From a virus, in the IMG/VR virus record IMGVR_UViG_3300046777_002546, positions 1 through 20,960 of that record: a stretch of DNA of 20,960 nucleotides, one strand, 5' to 3'. Position numbers and translations under genes: made by a program. Below are positions 7,260-13,623 of this stretch, piece by piece. The notes beneath the pieces are model-generated. The model saw only the letters and a program-made list of their open reading frames with translations. It was not told the origin of the DNA and did not search any database. Numbering within the stretch: the first letter of the stretch is position 1; each line of letters begins with the position of its first letter.

Positions 7260-7406
7260 ATGCCTCAAATTGGTACTATTGCGATTAGTGATAATGTAAA
7301 TACCCAAGCTATTATTGGCTTGCTCAAGCAAGATCCAAAGATTATTATTGGTAAGGAGCAAGTATCTGAAGATGGAACTAGATATATCCCAATAGAAAAA
7401 AATTAA
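7260..7406 (+). CDS. Unrecognised 48-residue protein
   Basis: A short ORF 11 bases after the UV endonuclease stop, with AAAGGA (7247-7252) as ribosome site. The product looks like a compact strand-helix-strand unit (IGTIAISDNVNTQAIIGLLK). Its end is 1 base from the next ATG. No family is recognised. Confidence 0.5.
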   Translation: MPQIGTIAISDNVNTQAIIGLLKQDPKIIIGKEQVSEDGTRYIPIEKN

Positions 7407-7407
7407 T

Positions 7408-7554
7408 ATGAGTGCATGGCTAATAGCATTAACCGGAGTGGTCTACTTGTATGTTGCTTTAGAACAAGGATACAAGGGTAATATTGGTATGCTAATAGCT
7501 TATCTTGGATATGCTTTTGCTAATGTTGGCTTGTATATGTTAGCATCAAAATAA
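7408..7554 (+). CDS. Small two-helix membrane protein
   Basis: A 48-residue ORF with hydrophobic segments at about residues 4-19 and 27-46 joined by a short polar loop (EQGYKGN), the pattern of a membrane hairpin. It is 1 base from the preceding stop and 10 bases before the next gene, in the operon of the UV endonuclease. No family is named. Confidence 0.55.
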   Translation: MSAWLIALTGVVYLYVALEQGYKGNIGMLIAYLGYAFANVGLYMLASK

Positions 7555-7564
7555 GGAGTAGAAT

Positions 7565-7783
7565 ATGAAAGAACCGGAGAGAACACCATTAGACCCAACT
7601 ACACCCAGGGCTAAAAAAGTTACACCTATTCCTATGCGTAGTCAATTATATCCAGAAGCTATGACAGACGATATTTACTATCCAGATTCTGATTCTGTGT
7701 ATACCCCGATCAAAAATAACTTGGATAAAATTAACAAAGTTTTGGATGAGATTTCTAATGAAGATTCTGAAAACAGCAATTAA
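7565..7783 (+). CDS. Unrecognised Pro-rich 72-residue protein
   Basis: AAGGAG (7554-7559) provides a good ribosome site upstream of ATG 7565. The product has a Pro/Thr-rich, probably disordered N-terminal half and an acidic C-terminal helix (NNLDKINKVLDEI). There is no membrane segment and no recognised domain. Its end overlaps the start of the deaminase-like gene by 26 bases. Confidence 0.5.
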   Translation: MKEPERTPLDPTTPRAKKVTPIPMRSQLYPEAMTDDIYYPDSDSVYTPIKNNLDKINKVLDEISNEDSENSN

Positions 7784-8258
7784 ACTTTCATATGAAAGAT
7801 TCGTTCCAAATATCTATCAAAGACGCTATCACTTCGCTATAGCATTTGATGGCAATAAACCTGTTTGTCTCAGCCAAAACAACCCGATTAAGGTTAATGC
7901 CAAGGCATTTAGAATGGGTCAGAAATTTAATATTCCTACATACAAGGAGTTTCCGTACAGTCATGCTGAATCTCATCTTATTTCTCAATTACTTGATAGG
8001 TATAATTCCATTGATTCTAATTGGAGCATTGTTGTTGTACGAATTGGAAGAGATGGAAGAATGAGGCTCAGTAAGCCTTGTGTTAATTGTGCTAAAATTT
8101 TAAATGCAGTTGGATTGAATGATATTTACTGGAGTTTGGGCGACAATAATTTTGAAGATAGTGATGGTGATCAGATAACAATAGATAGTGATTACTTTTT
8201 TAGATATGCTAAAGGTAAATTTTATGCTAAGAACAAGAACTCATTATTGGTCATCTAG
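7758..8258 (+). CDS. Cytidine/deoxycytidylate deaminase-like zinc protein
   Basis: The product (166 residues from ATG 7758; an in-frame ATG at 7746 is also possible) has both signature elements of the cytidine deaminase superfamily. These are HAE at residues 69-71, within SHAESH, and PCVNC at 107-111. They provide the zinc ligands His69, Cys108 and Cys111 and the catalytic Glu70... Glu71 as the proton shuttle, with 35 residues between the motifs. A dCMP-deaminase role feeding ThyX with dUMP is attractive but not shown: the rest of the protein does not let me assign a nucleotide, nucleoside or RNA substrate. The start choice is uncertain, and the end overlaps the next gene. Confidence 0.65.
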   Translation: MKILKTAIKLSYERFVPNIYQRRYHFAIAFDGNKPVCLSQNNPIKVNAKAFRMGQKFNIPTYKEFPYSHAESHLISQLLDRYNSIDSNWSIVVVRIGRDGRMRLSKPCVNCAKILNAVGLNDIYWSLGDNNFEDSDGDQITIDSDYFFRYAKGKFYAKNKNSLLVI

Positions 8259-8973
8259 TAAATTTGCTGACTGGATTAGGGGAGAACAGAAACCCTTTGC
8301 TTTAGAATGGGACGCATGGGATGACTATTATAGTGATCTAAAGAAAAGAAAGCCTGTCAGATATTGGTTTACAGAAAAATTTCTCAAGAAACTACAGAAC
8401 ACACTATGTTTTCCGTATGATGTTTATAGAGAAGTTAAGTTTTACATTCGTAATAGGTGGATAGACAAAACCCATTTTCTTAAAACCGGATTAAGGCCGG
8501 GACATTACTATGAATTTGATCATAGGATGATGCACGGTCTATTTAATGAATTGGTTGATTTTGTAGAAATTGAACTCGCTCATAATATGTCTTGGAAAGA
8601 TAGCAAAAAATACAAATTCAAAAATGGTCGCTGTATTGATGCCGCTTACGATTACTTTAAGTGGGCCAATAATCTGAAACAGAAAAATAAGGATGGTAAA
8701 CGTGTTTTGAGCGAACAAGCAAAGTCTAGCCGTAAAGTACAAAAGCTTTATGAATGGTGGAAAAATAAAAGACCAAATAGACCTAGCCCAATGGAAAAAA
8801 GTGGTTGGGCTGAAATATATGATACGATGGAATCAAGCAATTTTAAGATGAAGGCTCCAAAAGGATGTCATAAGCATTATTTAAAGCTTCTACAAATAGA
8901 AGAAGCCTATGATAAAGAGGACGAGGATATGATGATAGAGCTTATTAAAATTCGCCGCCACCTGTGGACTTAA
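8224..8973 (+). CDS. Conserved phage-type protein of unknown function
   Basis: I start this at ATG 8224 (LRTRTHYWSSSKFADWIRG) rather than 8188, giving 249 residues and a 35-base overlap with the deaminase-like gene. The protein is rich in Trp, Tyr, Lys and Arg. It has HYWSSSKFADWIRG near the N-terminus, an aromatic basic middle (YREVKFYIRNRWIDKTHFLKTG), then GLFNELVDFVEIELAHN and a Lys-rich C-terminal half. From memory this organisation resembles a hypothetical protein common in uncultured phages. No catalytic motif is apparent. It ends just before the promoter at 8988. Confidence 0.7.
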   Translation: MLRTRTHYWSSSKFADWIRGEQKPFALEWDAWDDYYSDLKKRKPVRYWFTEKFLKKLQNTLCFPYDVYREVKFYIRNRWIDKTHFLKTGLRPGHYYEFDHRMMHGLFNELVDFVEIELAHNMSWKDSKKYKFKNGRCIDAAYDYFKWANNLKQKNKDGKRVLSEQAKSSRKVQKLYEWWKNKRPNRPSPMEKSGWAEIYDTMESSNFKMKAPKGCHKHYLKLLQIEEAYDKEDEDMMIELIKIRRHLWT

Positions 8974-8987
8974 TGTTTAAAGAACTG

Positions 8988-9016
8988 TTGACAGAACGCC
9001 GATAGTGTGATATAAA
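8988..9016 (+). promoter_or_regulatory. Sigma70-like promoter
   Basis: TTGACA (8988-8993) and TATAAA (9011-9016) have a 17-bp spacer in the gap after the 249-residue gene. CGATAGT begins 6 bases after the -35 element exactly as in the promoter at 6287, and the bases just before the -10 also match. Transcription should begin near 9022, leaving about a 30-base leader. Confidence 0.83.
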
Positions 9017-9052
9017 TGGGACTCTTGGCATCATTACCCATCGGAGCGTTAT

Positions 9053-9271
9053 ATGGTCTGCAACTATTGCAAAGGTTCGATTCCAGAGGGACGGGTTGAA
9101 TTTCTTACTGAATATAATCGTCCTATGGTTTGTATTGAATGTTCTTCGGAAGAACGTAGAGTGGGCTATATGGACTGGAATCATAAAACAGCCCCAAGTT
9201 TAGTTATGGTTGCCGCTAATGCTAAAGAAACTATTCGTATACTTGATAGAGCAAATAGGAGAGCAAGATGA
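9053..9271 (+). CDS. Small CxxC zinc-knuckle protein
   Basis: The 72-residue product has CNYC (residues 3-6) and CIEC (27-30), a four-cysteine set about 20 residues apart that fits one zinc finger. A positively charged helix follows at the end (KETIRILDRANRRAR). CGGAG (9042-9046) is the ribosome site 6 bases before ATG 9053. It is the first gene after the promoter at 8988. A DNA-, RNA- or protein-binding role is plausible but unproven. Confidence 0.65.
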   Translation: MVCNYCKGSIPEGRVEFLTEYNRPMVCIECSSEERRVGYMDWNHKTAPSLVMVAANAKETIRILDRANRRAR

Positions 9272-9486
9272 AACAAATGACATGGCTTGATTTGTATAGC
9301 TATCTTTATAATCAAGCAAATAACATTGAGAATATTGGTAAGTTCGACTGGAATACTCCGGTTCTTATTCATGATGCTGAAACTGGTAATGAATATGATT
9401 GTGATACATATATATTTGACGATAAAATGACTCTTACTATAAATATGGACTCAATTTTTGCAGAGAAAGGGCAGGGACACTCTTGA
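9268..9486 (+). CDS. Unrecognised 72-residue phage-type protein
   Basis: Coupled to the zinc-knuckle gene by ATGA. The sequence MTWLDLYSYLYNQ, then FDWNTPVLIHDAETGNEYDCDT, looks like a small alpha/beta protein of a type I have seen in phage genomes, with unknown function. Its TGA overlaps the next ATG by one base (TGATG). Confidence 0.6.
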   Translation: MKQMTWLDLYSYLYNQANNIENIGKFDWNTPVLIHDAETGNEYDCDTYIFDDKMTLTINMDSIFAEKGQGHS

Positions 9487-9731
9487 TGCACACTATTGAA
9501 ATAGAAAGCCTATTGTTTAAGCAGGTTGAGAAGCCTAAGCATTTTTTGATGACACGTATTATTAATGTCTATGAAAATAGATATCGTATTAATGTCTATA
9601 TTCAAGTAGAGGAAGAGGGTTTGATTAAAAAGCGTATTAGTGCTAGTTATTTTTGTCACTATTTTCCTGGTAAGCTAGAAATTATACCAGATACAGATAA
9701 GAAGCCAGATGACTTAAAAAGGAAGTTTTAG
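9486..9731 (+). CDS. Unrecognised 81-residue protein
   Basis: The frame extends one codon upstream with TTG, but ATG 9486 in the TGATG overlap is the better start. The protein is mostly beta-patterned (TRIINVYENRYRINVYIQV), with a Lys/Asp-rich tail. No family is recognised. The next ATG follows the stop directly. Confidence 0.6.
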   Translation: MHTIEIESLLFKQVEKPKHFLMTRIINVYENRYRINVYIQVEEEGLIKKRISASYFCHYFPGKLEIIPDTDKKPDDLKRKF

Positions 9732-10154
9732 ATGCAAGAAATACTAGAGCTGTCACTATATTCTAAGTATCCAGAAATGTTTTCTCTAAAAGATAATAAG
9801 ACAGAACCAATAGGAGCTTATGGAATAGAATGTGGAGATGGATGGTATCAGATTCTACAGTCTTTTTGTTTTATTGTTGCTCAACACGAATTAAACATAC
9901 AACAAAATAATCACTATTTAACCGAAAATAACAAAGAAACTGTTTCATATGAAAAATTTAGGTTCACTCAAATAAAAGAGAAATTTGGAGGATTAAGAAT
10001 TTATTACTATGGAGGAGATGACTATATCCGGGGCTTGATTCGTATGGCAGAATGTTGGAGTTTTAACACTTGCGAAAAATGTGGAGAAAGAGGAGAGCCT
10101 GACAAGAGCGGTTGGATAACCACCATCTGCAAAAGTTGTAAGGGAAAAATATAA
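9732..10154 (+). CDS. Conserved phage-type protein with C-terminal zinc ribbon
   Basis: The 140-residue product has a GIECGDGWYQIL segment (31-42) and a FTQIKEKFGGLRIYYYGG segment in the middle, a signature I associate with a hypothetical protein found in many phages and bacteria. It ends in two CxxC pairs (CEKCG, then CKSCK) about 20 residues apart, a probable zinc ribbon. Function is unknown. It starts right after the previous stop and its TAA overlaps the next ATG. Confidence 0.65.
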   Translation: MQEILELSLYSKYPEMFSLKDNKTEPIGAYGIECGDGWYQILQSFCFIVAQHELNIQQNNHYLTENNKETVSYEKFRFTQIKEKFGGLRIYYYGGDDYIRGLIRMAECWSFNTCEKCGERGEPDKSGWITTICKSCKGKI

Positions 10155-10423
10155 TGTGGAGTTATTATCTTGTACAAGAATTAATAATGAATCAGACATG
10201 GATTGATGAAAATGGTAATAATTGGTCTGCTGGAAGAATAGAATGTTATGATGATAAAAATTCTTATGGCTATTCTAATAGAGAATATTCTTTGATCATA
10301 GACAGTAAAGATTGGAATAAGTTTGATGCTTATTTAAGATCAATTAATACAAATGATTTAAAAACCCTAGAAGAATTAATAGTCATGAGCGCTCTGCCTA
10401 TCGTTCAATTTCAGAATCGCTAA
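10154..10423 (+). CDS. Unrecognised 89-residue protein
   Basis: ATG 10154 is joined to the upstream stop by TAATG. An internal ATG at 10187 is an alternative start. The protein has an aromatic N-terminus, then WIDENGNNWSAGRIECYDD and a C-terminal helix (DLKTLEELIVMSALPIVQ). No family is recognised. It is the last gene before the promoter at 10434. Confidence 0.55.
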   Translation: MWSYYLVQELIMNQTWIDENGNNWSAGRIECYDDKNSYGYSNREYSLIIDSKDWNKFDAYLRSINTNDLKTLEELIVMSALPIVQFQNR

Positions 10424-10433
10424 AGAAAACCTC

Positions 10434-10461
10434 TTGACAGAGACGATATGTATGGTATGCT
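10434..10461 (+). promoter_or_regulatory. Sigma70-like promoter
   Basis: TTGACA (10434-10439) and TATGCT (10456-10461) are separated by 16 bp in the gap after the 89-residue gene. The spacer contains CGATA. Transcription near 10468 would give a leader of about 32 bases before the ribosome site AGGAG (10486-10490). Confidence 0.75.
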
Positions 10462-10499
10462 TAGAGCATAACGATAACCAATCACAGGAGAATTGATTT

Positions 10500-10910
10500 A
10501 TGGCTAAGGGTCAAAAAACTTGCGAAAAGTGCGGCACTACAACTGGTCCGCGTGCTTATATGTGCAAGAAGTGTAACACTCCATTTGTTTTTAAGGCTAA
10601 GAGCAAGGAAGCGAAGAATACCAAGATTATCCGGGATTTTAATTGGAAAGAACTGGTAAAGGGTGATCGCATTAGAGTGGCTGGAGGCCCATATTTTGTC
10701 AGTCATGGAGAGTTCATTCCAATGGGCTATAGAGGTCGTTTTGTTGTTCATGCGATTGACGCAAATGGTATTCAAGCATGGGGTTTGGACAAGCATAGTG
10801 GATTCGCACATATTTATATGGGTGGAGATATTCAGAACAAAGAAACTGGTGTTTGGAAAACTAAGCATAAGTTGATGAAGCTTAAACAAAAAACAGAGGT
10901 TGTGTCGTGA
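10500..10910 (+). CDS. Zinc-ribbon protein of unknown function
   Basis: The 136-residue product opens with two CxxC pairs, CEKC at 8-11 and CKKC at 22-25, a small zinc ribbon. A Lys-rich linker follows, then a C-terminal beta-rich domain (GDRIRVAGGPYFV..., GYRGRFVVHAIDANGIQAWGL). The arrangement is common in phage proteins that bind nucleic acids, but no specific function is visible. AGGAG lies 9 bases before ATG 10500. The gene ends in a GTGA overlap with the next. Confidence 0.65.
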   Translation: MAKGQKTCEKCGTTTGPRAYMCKKCNTPFVFKAKSKEAKNTKIIRDFNWKELVKGDRIRVAGGPYFVSHGEFIPMGYRGRFVVHAIDANGIQAWGLDKHSGFAHIYMGGDIQNKETGVWKTKHKLMKLKQKTEVVS

Positions 10911-11191
10911 GTCTTACAAACGAGCAGAAACATCAGATAAATAAGTTAATTGATCATAGAGATCAGATAGTTGATGCTCTTTTTCATATAGAGCGTATAC
11001 TAAAAACCTATTTTCCTGAAGAATTTGAAAGAGCAATACAATTCTATTTGCCTCAAATTACAACGGCTCTTTATGAAGATCAAAAGTGGCTAAGTAGAGG
11101 AGAATATAGTATGCAAAATACTATTGATAATTTACTGGCTCGGTGTAGAGATAAAGAGGATTCCCAAAAGGGGGTCAAAAAATATTTTTGA
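10907..11191 (+). CDS. Unrecognised 94-residue helical protein with a GTG start
   Basis: The start is GTG 10907 in a GTGA overlap with the upstream stop, with AGAGG about 6 bases upstream. The product is mostly helical (KLIDHRDQIVDALFHIERIL, then FERAIQFYLPQITTALYE) with a Lys-rich tail. No family is recognised. Confidence 0.6.
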   Translation: MSLTNEQKHQINKLIDHRDQIVDALFHIERILKTYFPEEFERAIQFYLPQITTALYEDQKWLSRGEYSMQNTIDNLLARCRDKEDSQKGVKKYF

Positions 11192-11206
11192 TGTAAAGAG
11201 ATAATA

Positions 11207-11563
11207 ATGGAAAAATACTCAATCATAGATTTGCAAGGATATGCCGTCGCAATGAGAGAAGGTGCTGCAAAATCTTTTGCAGAAAACTACAGTGAAAATT
11301 TGGATAATTTTATTAGTATCAACCAAGTTATTTCTTTAATCAAAAAACATAGTCTGGGATTAGATGAGGATGATCATCTGATTATTACAGAAACGATTTT
11401 TGACAACATCTTTAACGAAATTAGAGAGTGGTTATATGGTGTTGGTTTGGCTAGGTTAGCGTCTAGAGGTTATCTTGAATGTGCCTGGGACGAAAAGACC
11501 AATGAGATGGTTTTTTGGTTATCTGATAAAGCACAAACCAGTATTCCTAACAAGCCTTCTTAA
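11207..11563 (+). CDS. Unrecognised 118-residue protein
   Basis: A helical, acidic soluble protein with no motif I can name. The segment EIREWLYGVGLARLASRGYLECAWDEKTNEMVFWLSD resembles a small winged-helix-like or helix-hairpin unit, though this is only a pattern impression. It starts 15 bases after the previous stop (AAAGAGAT upstream) and is followed 2 bases later by the next ATG. Confidence 0.6.
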   Translation: MEKYSIIDLQGYAVAMREGAAKSFAENYSENLDNFISINQVISLIKKHSLGLDEDDHLIITETIFDNIFNEIREWLYGVGLARLASRGYLECAWDEKTNEMVFWLSDKAQTSIPNKPS

Positions 11564-11565
11564 TA

Positions 11566-11736
11566 ATGTCAAATGAAAAAAGAGAAAAAATCATAGATCT
11601 AAAAATCAAAATAGATGACTTAAAAGAATACTTATATTCAGACACTTGTAGAAGTTGCGGAGAAATTGCTCTACAACTAGATCAATATATTCAAGAATTA
11701 TCAACACTTTTAAATATCGATGACACTAATAGTTAA
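11566..11736 (+). CDS. Small helical protein with one CxxC pair
   Basis: A 56-residue ORF beginning 2 bases after the preceding stop. It has two helices separated by CRSC (28-31); the second, IALQLDQYIQELSTLL, resembles the ELD-containing helix of Spo0E-like proteins and the size is also similar. That resemblance is weak and the family is not expected outside Firmicutes. The end overlaps the next gene by 17 bases. Confidence 0.5.
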   Translation: MSNEKREKIIDLKIKIDDLKEYLYSDTCRSCGEIALQLDQYIQELSTLLNIDDTNS

Positions 11737-12241
11737 TTTGTTTGGTGGTCCCGGTGTTGGCAAAAGCACATTAGCCGCTGGAACTTTTTTCTGTTTAAAA
11801 CAACAGAAAATCAGTTGTGAATTAGTTACAGAATATGCGAAAACTCTTACATGGGAAAATAGGCACTCGACCCTTGAGTGTCAACCATATGTTTTTGGCA
11901 AACAACTTTATAGTTTAGAAGTTTTGATAGACAAAGTAGATGTTATTATTACAGACTCTCCTATATGTTTGAGTCTTTTCTATAAAGCAGATAGATATCC
12001 TCCGTCTTTTTCTCAGTCTGTTATTGATATATTTAATAGTTTTCAAAATACCAATTACTATATTGAAAGATGTAACGATGACTATGATTCATCTGGACGA
12101 TTATCCAGTATAAATATGGCTAGAAAGATAGATGAAAAAATCTTAACTTTTCTTGAAGAGTTTTATATTTCATACGAAAATATTGCTAGAAAATTTGAGA
12201 GTGCAGAATACATAGCCAATCAAGTGATGTCTAGACTATGA
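11720..12241 (+). CDS. P-loop NTPase/kinase-like protein
   Basis: The 173-residue product has a Walker A motif, GGPGVGKST (residues 9-17), close to the N-terminus. A hydrophobic strand ending in DSPI (VDVIITDSPI, about 73-82) fits Walker B. The layout resembles the AAA_28 (NadR/Ttd14-like) group of small kinase-like P-loop proteins, often found in phages. The C-terminal half (NYYIERCNDDYDSSGRL) would hold the lid. It probably binds or phosphorylates a nucleotide or metabolite. The substrate cannot be assigned. It ends in ATGA with the SPOUT methyltransferase. Confidence 0.8.
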   Translation: MTLIVNLFGGPGVGKSTLAAGTFFCLKQQKISCELVTEYAKTLTWENRHSTLECQPYVFGKQLYSLEVLIDKVDVIITDSPICLSLFYKADRYPPSFSQSVIDIFNSFQNTNYYIERCNDDYDSSGRLSSINMARKIDEKILTFLEEFYISYENIARKFESAEYIANQVMSRL

Positions 12242-12774
12242 ACGTAATAGATAGCTTAAAAAATTATTCGATTCCAGATATTAAAGAATATTGTTGCAGT
12301 AGGACAATCTGTTCTAGTGTTGCTATGGTTAATATTGGTGGAGATTTTAATTTTAGTACAATGGTTAGAAATGCTAACTTTTTTGGATTTAGGAACGTAT
12401 ATCATATAGCCCCAAAGAAAAAATGGGATAAAAGGGGCAGTGTCGGAACATATCACTACACTCCTATTCATCACTATAATAATTTTGATAGTTTCTTTGA
12501 AGAGATGCACAAACAAAACTGTCGCACCGTTGCGATAGAAAATAATATTCCTGAGTTTGAAGATAAAACCATTAGTCTATATTCTTATAATCAGTATGTG
12601 GAAAATACTGTTTTTATATTTGGAGAAGAGAATTCTGGATTAGATAGTCAAATTCTTCAACAAGTAGACAGTATTATTACGATTCCGGGTTATGGAAGTG
12701 TAAGATCATTAAATGTTGGTACTGCAAGTGGTATAGTTATGGGGTGGCAGAGATACCTTATGGAAAACTCTTGA
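12238..12774 (+). CDS. SPOUT (TrmH/SpoU family) RNA 2'-O-methyltransferase
   Basis: The three SpoU motifs are all present: NFSTMVRNANFFG (38-50), with Asn38 and Arg44; FGEENSGL (128-135); and IPGYGSVRSLNVGTASG (149-165). Together they form the SAM-binding knot. The 178-residue length fits a minimal SPOUT domain without an RNA-binding extension. Members methylate ribose 2'-OH in tRNA or rRNA, and here the RNA target is unknown. A tRNA or rRNA methyltransferase next to a phage tmRNA gene is suggestive of control over translation, but this is inference. ATG 12238 overlaps the upstream stop. Confidence 0.88.
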   Translation: MNVIDSLKNYSIPDIKEYCCSRTICSSVAMVNIGGDFNFSTMVRNANFFGFRNVYHIAPKKKWDKRGSVGTYHYTPIHHYNNFDSFFEEMHKQNCRTVAIENNIPEFEDKTISLYSYNQYVENTVFIFGEENSGLDSQILQQVDSIITIPGYGSVRSLNVGTASGIVMGWQRYLMENS

Positions 12775-12798
12775 CATATCAAAAACATCTCTTACAAT
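12771..12798 (+). promoter_or_regulatory. Sigma70-like promoter upstream of small membrane genes and tmRNA
   Basis: TTGACA (12771-12776) and TACAAT (12793-12798) are separated by 16 bp. The -35 overlaps the end of the methyltransferase gene. Transcription would start near 12805. The CGATA element of the other promoters is absent. Read-through could also supply the tmRNA. Confidence 0.7.
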
Positions 12799-12829
12799 AC
12801 ATGAGTCATGCAACCCACAAGGAACTGTA

Positions 12830-13069
12830 ATGAAAATATCTCCTTATATTGTTCTGTTAACCGGCTTATTGATATGTTCAATGGGTTTCAATATTTTATA
12901 CAGCATAGACAATAAGAGATTACTTTATAGAGTCCAAAAACTTGAGGCTGGTCCGGCCAGAGGTTTATTTCTTGAACCAGAGATACCAAAACCTAATATG
13001 TCTGATGAAGAAATGAATGAACTACTAAAAGAAATTATGAAAAAAATTCTCAGAGAAAGAACAGTTTAA
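12830..13069 (+). CDS. Small protein with N-terminal membrane anchor
   Basis: AAGGA (12819-12823) is the ribosome site before ATG 12830. The 79-residue product has a hydrophobic segment at about residues 6-24 and then a charged, mostly helical C-terminal part (DEEMNELLKEIMKKILRER), a single-pass anchor with a cytoplasmic or periplasmic tail. No family is recognised. It is the first gene after the promoter at 12771. Confidence 0.6.
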   Translation: MKISPYIVLLTGLLICSMGFNILYSIDNKRLLYRVQKLEAGPARGLFLEPEIPKPNMSDEEMNELLKEIMKKILRERTV

Positions 13070-13070
13070 T

Positions 13071-13250
13071 ATGACTTCCATTAGTCAAAAAAGACTGGAT
13101 AAACTTAAAAAAAGAGGTAAATTAAGAGATAGGGCTGAGTTATGGATAGATAAACATAACCATAAAATGGAATTTATAAGAACAATATCTTCTTTGATTG
13201 GTCTGTGTATGTCTACAGTAATTATGTTAAAAGTATTTGGCTGGCTATAA
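13071..13250 (+). CDS. Small basic protein with C-terminal membrane helix
   Basis: The ATG follows the upstream stop by 1 base. The 59-residue product has a strongly basic N-terminal half (KRLDKLKKRGKLRDR) and one membrane helix at about residues 37-56. Its stop lies 6 bases before the tmRNA 5' end. No family is recognised. Confidence 0.5.
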   Translation: MTSISQKRLDKLKKRGKLRDRAELWIDKHNHKMEFIRTISSLIGLCMSTVIMLKVFGWL

Positions 13251-13251
13251 A
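13246..13251 (+). promoter_or_regulatory. Possible -10 element of the tmRNA gene
   Basis: TATAAA (13246-13251) lies over the stop of the upstream gene, 5 bases before the first G of the tmRNA (13257), so transcription could begin right at the RNA's end. No good -35 is seen: the 17-bp position holds TATGTT. Read-through from the promoter at 12771 with 5' processing by RNase P is the alternative. Confidence 0.35.
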
Positions 13252-13256
13252 AATAT

Positions 13257-13608
13257 GGGGGCGTAAAGGTTTCGACTACAATAGCAGATTTATATTGGCA
13301 AGTAGTAGTTGATCTGGTGGCTACTATAAAACCAGATTAAACGCTTTAACTGGCGCAAATCAGTTAGCACTTGCTGCTTAATAAAAAGCAGTAACGATTT
13401 TAGGAAGCAATGAAGGTAGCGTCCAAAAAATCGTCGTAAAAGCCTTCGGCTGCTAGAATTGCCAACGGGTTCTAGCCTGAGATTAGTTGGTACGGAAAGA
13501 TGAATGTTGTTTGTTCTTTAATCTTTCATAAAACTTATGAACAACCTAAACTTGTAGAAGATATAATGAACTACTGATAGGACAGGGGTTCGACTCCCCT
13601 CGCCTCCA
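13257..13608 (+). ncRNA. ssrA: Transfer-messenger RNA (tmRNA)
   Basis: The RNA starts GGGGGCGTAAAGGTTTCGAC, the classic tmRNA 5' end, and finishes with a T arm and acceptor strand. GGGGGCG (13257-13263) pairs with CGCCTCC (13601-13607), with a G3.U70 wobble that identifies alanine tRNAs, and A 13608 is the discriminator. The T stem AGGGG/CCCCT holds loop TTCGACT. CTACAA (13276-13281) pairs with TTGTAG (13552-13557). Pseudoknot 1 is visible (13303-13308 with 13321-13326; 13312-13318 with 13331-13337), and stems of further pseudoknots follow the tag. CCA is not encoded, so it must be added. tmRNA releases stalled ribosomes with SmpB; no SmpB gene was seen here, so the host's is probably used. 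Confidence 0.96.
13352..13381 (+). other. tmRNA tag-peptide reading frame
   Basis: After AACT, GGC is placed as the resume codon because Bacillus subtilis tmRNA has the same AACUGGC context. The frame then reads GANQLALAA and stops at TAA 13379-13381, followed by a second TAA. With the alanine carried by the tmRNA the tag would be A-GANQLALAA. The end, ALAA, is the form seen in many bacterial tags and recognised by ClpXP. GCA 13355 as resume codon would shorten it by one residue. Confidence 0.75.
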
Positions 13609-13623
13609 CTTAAAGCATATTAT

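Noticed and set aside
11566-11736. Spo0E-like phosphatase
   Set aside because: Only length and one ELD-like helix agree, and the family is not expected here. I left it as an unrecognised small protein.
12775-13260. Rho-independent terminators in gaps between operons
   Set aside because: I found no GC-rich stem followed by a T-run in this or the other gaps. The hairpins at 17756-17815 lack a T-run.
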